This document shows positions 57,643 to 64,000 of a stretch of DNA of 64,000 nucleotides, in pieces. The stretch covers positions 372,001-436,000 of the forward strand of contig JAPMTP010000045.1 of the NCBI GenBank assembly GCA_026413225.1. Direction: 5' to 3'. How positions within the stretch are numbered: position 1 is the first letter of the stretch; the number at the start of each line of letters is the position of its first letter. The stretch is from Otis tarda (lineage: Eukaryota; Chordata; Aves; Otidiformes; Otididae). Under the pieces are notes generated by a model. The model was not told where the DNA came from and did no database searches. It saw only the letters and a list, made by a program, of their open reading frames with translations. A program made the position numbers and the translations under genes.

Positions 57643-60600
57643 CTACGCGCCTCGTCTCTTGGCAGGTTCTACCGTGGGCTCTCTGGTCTTCTGCTTGCCC
57701 ACGCAGACAGGCTGCTGGGCTTGCAGGGACTCTTCTTTCAGCCTGCACAAAACGGGAGGGGGAAGGCGTCCGTCACCGCGTCAACCCCCCAAAACACAGC
57801 TGGCCTCCGCACTTGCACCCCTCCTAGGACCCTCCCCACACCATGGGGTGATGCTGAAGGACATGGGAGCAGCAAGCGCCTTGCTCGGACCGGCGAAAAC
57901 TTCAGCAGTCACTTTCCCTGTGCCCATTCCTCGTGCCCTGGACAGCCCTTCCCATCGGCTCCCACGCCTGGCTCTGTCCCGCTGACACCGGCCCTCCACC
58001 CCAGCCGATGCTGCCGCTCTCCCTGGGTCCGGCCCGTCCGCACCAGGGAATTTGCCAAGGGTCCCCCGACTCTGCCACTGCCTGACTGCGCTGGGCCCTG
58101 CGAGGCACCCAGAGGACGTCTCTCTGCTTCTCCTCACCATTCTGCTTTGGACCATACCAACACGGGACCAGTCCTGGCCAGCGGCACAACCAGGCGTGTA
58201 TCGCTGCCGCGAGGCTGCACCACTCCTTCCCCCGAGTTTCCCGTCGCTTTGCAGCCCAGGACCTTGCCTCACTCGGACCCGCGGCCACCCACAGCCACCT
58301 GGCCTCTGGTACCTCTTGCTCTCATGAAGCTTCATCATTTCTTCTTTCTTCTCCAGGCAGCTCTGGAGGTTCTTGAGCTTTTCCAACAGCTCCTCCACGT
58401 GTTTCTGCCTCTGCAGCCCTGCTTGTTCCCTTTCCTCCTGAGGGAGCTGCTTCAGAGACGGCGTTCCTGACAGCTCCTTCATCTTCACCAGGCTTGCCAG
58501 AGCACTAATGATGTCAACGTACTGCGGAAAGCCCCGGGAATGCATTATTTCCTCGGCCTGACAATTCCTCTGCCACCTACCATCACCCTGCTCAGCCACC
58601 TGCTCTCATTCTGCTCCACTGAGGGAGACAGACAACGCCGCGAGGAACCTGCTGCACTCCCCTTCCCACTTTGTCTACTTTCCACGCGTGCTTTCCCTGG
58701 GTGAGCTTCCCACGGACCGTACCCTCTCCTCAAGGATCAGCCCCGACTCCCGGAGGGAAACAGCCCCAGAGAGCTGAGATGGGAAGGGGAGAAGGATGCG
58801 CCGTTGCGTTTCCAGGCATCCTGAGACGTCCCGGCAGACGCCTGGCGTGCCCTGGCACCTGCCATCCACACTTTGGCCTCACCCACATTCCCGCAAGGAC
58901 CCTGACACTCATCGCTCACTTCCGAAATGTGTTTGAAACCACTCTCCCCTCTACGAGCGCTGGGTACCGTTTCTACACGTCTGTCGCTGACCTACCATCT
59001 TCTCGCTGAGCTCCATCGCCTTAAACACCTCCGAGCTCGTTGCCCCATCGGCGGCCTCGTACGCAGCCCCGTGCGAAACGGCGTCCGGAGCCTGCACAGA
59101 CAGGGAAAGAGCAATGGAGCTGCCGCACTGCCTGGCGCTGGGCCGAGCTGCCTTGTGCGCCTGCCTTCCGCTGCACGGGACAGGCTGCCCCGGCAATGCC
59201 GCGGTCCGCAGCCTCCCACCCCGGCCAGCTCCAGGCATCCTGGCTTTCCCGCCGAGGCCGCAGGCACCATAAACCATGCCCTGCCTTCTCACCTTGGCAG
59301 TCGCTGCTGCTGTTCCTGGTGCTGGTGCCGGCTCCTTCACAAGACCCCTTTTTTCAGCCGACGTTCCCCGGCAAGCCTTTCACCAGGACCACTCGCGGCT
59401 CCGAACCCTTCTTCTTGCCAGCTGGAGGAAAACAAACACGCACCGCCATGTGCCACTCTCCGTACGACACGCTGCGCCTTCCCAGCTCGGCCCCTTGGAG
59501 CCTCGCCGGGTTGCCTGGGCTCGGAGACGGGCACAGGCTACGGAGAACAGCCTGCACGCGCCCGCCCTGCAGATAGCGCTACCCCAGCCTCTGGCCATGG
59601 CTTTCCCTACATATTTAGCATGCAACCCTACTTCCCTGGGGGACAATTCGGAGATTGCACCCCTCACTGCTCCTCTACTTGGGAGCTTCTACCAGCGATG
59701 GCACCGCTTCTCCACACTGCTCTCCATGCAGGGAGAGACCCAAGGGAGAGCGACCGAATGGGAATGGCCGAGGGCTAGCAGAGGACTCTCACACTGCACA
59801 CTGCACGCCCTGGCTTTAGGAGACCCAGGGCTCCATTCCTTGAGGCGCTGGCTGCTCTCGCTTGCCTTGAGGAGCGCAGCAGCCGAGAGCGGGAGCCCTC
59901 ACGCACAGCGCCGGGCGCCTGCTCGCTGCTGGCTCCCACTGCGCGGCAGCTCCTGCTGCCAAGCCCTTCGCTGGCCGCCTCCTGCCAACGACACCTCCTC
60001 ACACGGCACCAAGCGCTTTCCTGAAGCCTGGCACTTTTTCTTCTGCAACGCTTTCCTATCACCTGCGCACACTACCATGCACGGGAGAGCTGCCTTTGCA
60101 TGGGAACAGCCTGAGCCCCATGCACGTGAGGAGCCTGTGCCCCTGGCATGGCCCATTGCCCCCTCCTCCGCGTTACGGGCTCCACCACGCCTGTCAGGCC
60201 CTAACGGATGCCTCTTCCCCCTACAGCCGTCAAAGCCTCACTTACCTGAGGACTGACTCTCCTCCAGCATCTTCAGTCTCCCCCGGAGCTCGTCCATGCC
60301 TGCTTTTTGGCGCCGGATCGTTTCCTCGTGCCTCTGGTCTCGGCACCACATGCCCAGGTTGACCAAGGCCCACGCCGGCTGCAGGAAGAAGCAGCCCAGT
60401 CAGTTCTCGCCCAAATCGCCTCCGGGTCAACACGAGCTCAGCTTGACCCCGGCTTAGACACCGCCACGCTTAAAGACGCCGCTCCCTCAGCAGCTGCCAA
60501 GAGCCAAGCCCATGGGGCGTCTCTCCCCACAGCCTCCTGGCAGATTGGTGGGGTACAGCAGCGGCAGGAGAGACCCCTTACGTGGTCCCCTGTGCTGGCA

Positions 60601-63600
60601 TCAGCCCTGCAAACGCTCTGGAGAGCTGGGAGAGGGACGGCGCGTGGCTCTCAGTGGCTCCCTCAGCGTTTTTCTCTGGCACTTGGCGCCACCGCAGAGG
60701 ATTTTATTGCCTTGGACACAGGCACACCGATCCGCTCGGTGGCCTGCCTTTCTACGTGATCATAGAATGACAGAATGGTTTGGCTTGGAAGGGACCTCTA
60801 AACCCCATCCAGTCCAACCCCCCTGCAAGGAGCAGTGACATCTCCAACCACACCAGGTTGCTCAGAGCCCTGGCCAACCTGGCCTGGAATGTTTCCAGGG
60901 ATGGGGCATCCACCATCTCTCTGGGCAACCTGCGCCAGTGCTCTACCCATGATGTTCTACTGATCGCATGTGGGATTCTCTTCTGCGCTACACCCGTGCA
61001 CACAGACCCCCGCGGTTCCCTTGCTTGCTGCATGGCCCCAAACATCCAGACACTCAGGAGAAGGGAGGCCCTTCATCCCACCCTGCCCACTGCTGCAAGC
61101 TCCCCGCTCGGCTCTGGCCGCTGTCGCCCCTCCATTTGCTCTCAAACAACAGCTTTGCCTGGGCTGCACCTCTGGCGCCCGGCGCTTCCCCTCCCCATCG
61201 CTACGTGCGCACCAGGGCAGGCGCTACCTCCCGCTCAGCGTCAGGCTTAGAGTCACCGCCTGCCACCCAGCCTTCCTCGCTGGCACGCCCTCTGCCACCC
61301 TTGCCGTACAGGATGTACGATTCCTACAGTCCCTCCAGCTGCTGCCGCAGTCACCTTGCAGTTCATCCCATTTCCCGTGCCAGGGAACTCAAAAGGGGAT
61401 TCAGCGTGGAGGACAAAAGACCCTCCATTCCCATCCGGTGCAACACGCTACCCCTGCTCCTGCTCGCTCAGCCCTGTCACTGCTTTTGTGGCGCCAATAC
61501 CACCAGCAAGGTTGGGAAAAGGAGCCAACGCTTGCAGATCTTCCCCTCCATCGTCCCCGCCTCTGCTTGGCAATCAGCACAGCCATCTGCACACACCACA
61601 CCTCGTGCTTCCAAAGTACTGCGCCTACATCCAGCTCCTCACCTGCTGGCAATGCCCGCGCAGGAGCACGGCTGATGCGGCTCGTGGGTGCCACGGGCAG
61701 CCCTGCTCCTGCCTTTGGCCAGCTAGCAGCACGTCTGAGGCGGGCTGGGGCACTGGCCACTCTCACCGGCACACTGACAAACACCACGTGCGCCATCGAT
61801 ACCCTCAGCAAACCCAGAGCTCGGCAGCCTCCGCGCGGACTCACCCTCCCAAAGGCTTCAGCCACCTTCGCCGGTATCCAGGGAGCCTGCTTCACCTTCA
61901 GCACCGCTTCACGCGAGGCGTCCCTCAGCGCCTGACACTCTGCTCGGGCTTGCCTGTGCCAAGAGACAAGACCCTTGAGGGACACCATGACGGACAACAG
62001 CTGCCCAAACAGCTTGTGGAGAGCAGCACCCCGGGCACCCGCTGGTGACTATCGCGGGGTGGGTGGGAACGTTCAGCTCAGTTCGTGGTGACTTCAACAC
62101 ACGGCCACTGGCACGTGTTCCACTAAACCCCTATCTCAGTTCACGTGGCGCTTGCATAGAACCCCCATCACTGAGCTCCGCTCCGCGGCTCTCGCACACA
62201 CCTTTGGCTCCCGGGGAGATCCCGAAATGCCGCCAGCTGCTAGGAATCCACACAGCAGCTTTGGCCAAGGCCCCAGTTCACGGCTGCGTGTACCTTAACT
62301 CATTAGCTGTTGCTTGCAGAGCTCTGTCCTTCTCCTTCATCACCATGGCCATCTCCAACAGCTCCTTTCTAAGCAGGTGCAGCTCCCGCTCTTGGTCTTT
62401 CACCTGGCACATGTTCTGCTCCACTTCTGACTTCAGCTGCTCACTCAACACTCCTAGGCACACCACAGCTCCATGGGTGTCTGGCTCCCCCATCACCCAA
62501 GCCCTGGGGGATCCGCACCTCCCAGTGATCCGACGCCCGCGGCCACGTCCCTTTTTCCCAAGGCATCATCGTGAGGGCCGTCAGCCATCATGGCGCTTGT
62601 CCCCACAAACCCTCGCCCTGCCCTCGCTCGCAGCCCTCGCCTCCTGGGTCCTGCCACCAGACCTTGCTTCCCTAAATCACGGCGCAGGGCCGGTCTCTTT
62701 GTCAGGGCAGATGCCGCAGTCACTGCTCGCTACAGCCACTTGCCCTCTGCTTCGAGAAAAGCGGGGTCGCCAGCATTTCCTGGCCTGCCCGCTTTCACCC
62801 ACCTGCCTTCCTCATTCGCTTCGCGCCGTTATGGCCAGCAAAAGCGGGCCACGCGCATCCCTTCGTCTCACACCTCAGGCTCCTTTCTGCCCCATACAGC
62901 CTCCCCAAAGCAACGTCACTCCCACTGAGGGATCCCCGGACAGGCTCTCCCAATTTAAAGCCTCAGGCCACCTTCGGCTCCAAGGGAGCCCAAGCAGTGG
63001 CATCCTGGAGAAAGATGGGCTCCATTTGTGTGCGTGTCCCCATCTCCCTCGGGGCATCTGCTCACCCTCACTCACCAGCACTGCTACCGCTTACACAAGG
63101 ACAGCGAGGAATTCACCCACCCCCAGAGGGAACGGACCGCCTGCTTTGCCCCAAGCTGCCCTACAGCTTCACTTTCGCATGGGGACATCGCTTTCCCGTA
63201 GCTGCCCTGTGTGTGCTTCATGCCTACTGCCCTCGTTACCGCTCCGTGGAAGGACAGGAAGACGGAGGCCATGCAGTATGCTTCACTAACCTGTCAAGTC
63301 CAACATCCTAGCTCTGGTTACCTTGAGCTCGTTGCTTAGCCTGGTGGTGGCCTACAAGAGAGGATTGGCAGCGACTGTTACCAGGCTTGCAGGACTCCCC
63401 CTTTCTCGTGGCTGATGCGCATCCCTGTCTAGACGGGGGAGACCACCCGCTGGCCACCAATGGCCCCCTGACCAAACTGGACCACCGTGCTGCAGAGCCC
63501 TTCCACATTTTGTTCTTCCAAGCGTGAGCACTTCTGCTTTGCCTCCTGCGCGTGCCACTCACCTCAGTTAGGCTTCTCAGCTGGCTCTCCAGGTCTTGGA

Positions 63601-63670
63601 TCTTCTTCTGTCCTTCCTCCAATAGTTGCTTGCACTTGTCCTTCTCCTTGGCGATAGCACTCTCCAGCAT
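57643..63670 (-). CDS. FHAD1: FHAD1-like gene, copy d (5' end outside window)
   Basis: Minus-strand exons 63563-63670, 63291-63351, 62294-62453, 61845-61953, 60246-60378, 58996-59091, 58313-58521 and 57643-57742, all with splice sites matching the other copies. The terminal exon diverges after ...KTREPTVEPA: this copy ends KRRGA-stop (TAG at 57643-57645) whereas copies b and c end RLLSR. Both tails happen to give the same exon length of 100 coding bases. Because its 3' flank leads to an EFHD-like first exon, as FHAD1 leads to EFHD2 in human, I infer that this C-terminus is ancestral. The window ends inside the intron above 63670. Confidence 0.85.
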
Positions 63671-64000
63671 CTGAGGAGCGACAGCCCTCAGCAAAAAAAA
63701 CCCAACCTATCCTTTCGGAACAGACTCTGGAATGCAATCGGGAAGGTCACCACTCTGGAGCAGGGGCATGTCATGGGGAAAAAAGCCAGACAGGACACGA
63801 GGCGACTCGGAGATGGAGGGGAGAAGAGCGCCTGGGGAACGGCACGGCACAGAGACTAAGCAGGAGCCGCTTACTCAGCTGCTCCTTACCTGCTTCCTTG
63901 GGAAAAACGAAGCTGGAAAAAGCCATTCCCAAAGCGACACACACAAGTGTGCTAGGAATTGCCTCGCCAGACCACCGCAATAGGCTGTCCCCATCACACT
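57662..64000. repeat. Tandem unit d (partial, right)
   Basis: Homology to the other units begins at 57662, which equals 18218 and 38443, and runs to the end of the window. To its left this copy is joined to unrelated DNA (3' flank plus an EFHD-like exon) rather than to another unit's upstream region. The shared sequence at the breakpoint is the 8-base string GCAGGTTC on the plus strand, inside the last coding exon. Confidence 0.95.
60759..60954 (-). mobile_element. CR1 LINE 3' fragment, unit d
   Basis: Same insertion as at 1017. It therefore predates the amplification of the unit. Confidence 0.85.

Noticed and set aside
1..64000. CRISPR arrays, bacterial operons, tRNA or rRNA genes
   Set aside because: None seen. 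The repeats are LTRs, CR1, a minisatellite and the 20-kb units, and the gene structure is eukaryotic.

Overview
This is vertebrate, most likely bird, nuclear DNA. Genes are split into short exons with GT/AG splice sites. The dispersed repeats are CR1 LINEs ending in the tandem ATTCTATG motif. The retroviral debris includes an ERVL with an LTR of the common avian type and an alpharetrovirus-like provirus whose primer-binding site matches tRNA-Trp. The GC-rich, compact introns and the gene pair found would suit an avian microchromosome. No species is assigned.

Layout: (1) 1-18217 is the right part of one tandem unit. 18218-38442 is a complete 20,225-bp unit. 38443-39370 is the first 928 bp of a further unit, cut off by an ERVL LTR. 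57662-64000 is the start of another unit. The units are near-identical by eye; percent identity was not computed. (2) Each unit carries a minus-strand multi-exon coiled-coil gene that I assign to FHAD1. Exons chain in phase across almost the whole gene. The unit junction falls inside the last coding exon, so most copies got a new stop codon and 3' end. The amino-terminal FHA domain that names the family was not found. (3) 39371-55688 is a graveyard of nested retroelements: a minus-strand ERVL interrupted by a mosaic alpharetrovirus-like provirus with a 6-bp target duplication, then two plus-strand gammaretrovirus-like elements, one of them split by a young CR1. CpG-rich DNA and a minisatellite lie between them. 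(4) 55689-57661 holds minisatellite, a minus-strand first exon resembling EFHD1/EFHD2, and the 3' flank of the rightmost FHAD1 copy. FHAD1 followed by EFHD2 is also the human order, so the rightmost copy probably keeps the ancestral 3' end.

The main biological point is a recent tandem amplification of an FHA-less, coiled-coil FHAD1 paralogue with X-box (RFX-type) motifs in its promoter. The breakpoints rewrote the C-terminus, and a retroviral cluster with recombinant structure sits inside the array. Viral reading frames in the cluster are broken by frameshifts, stops and deletions.
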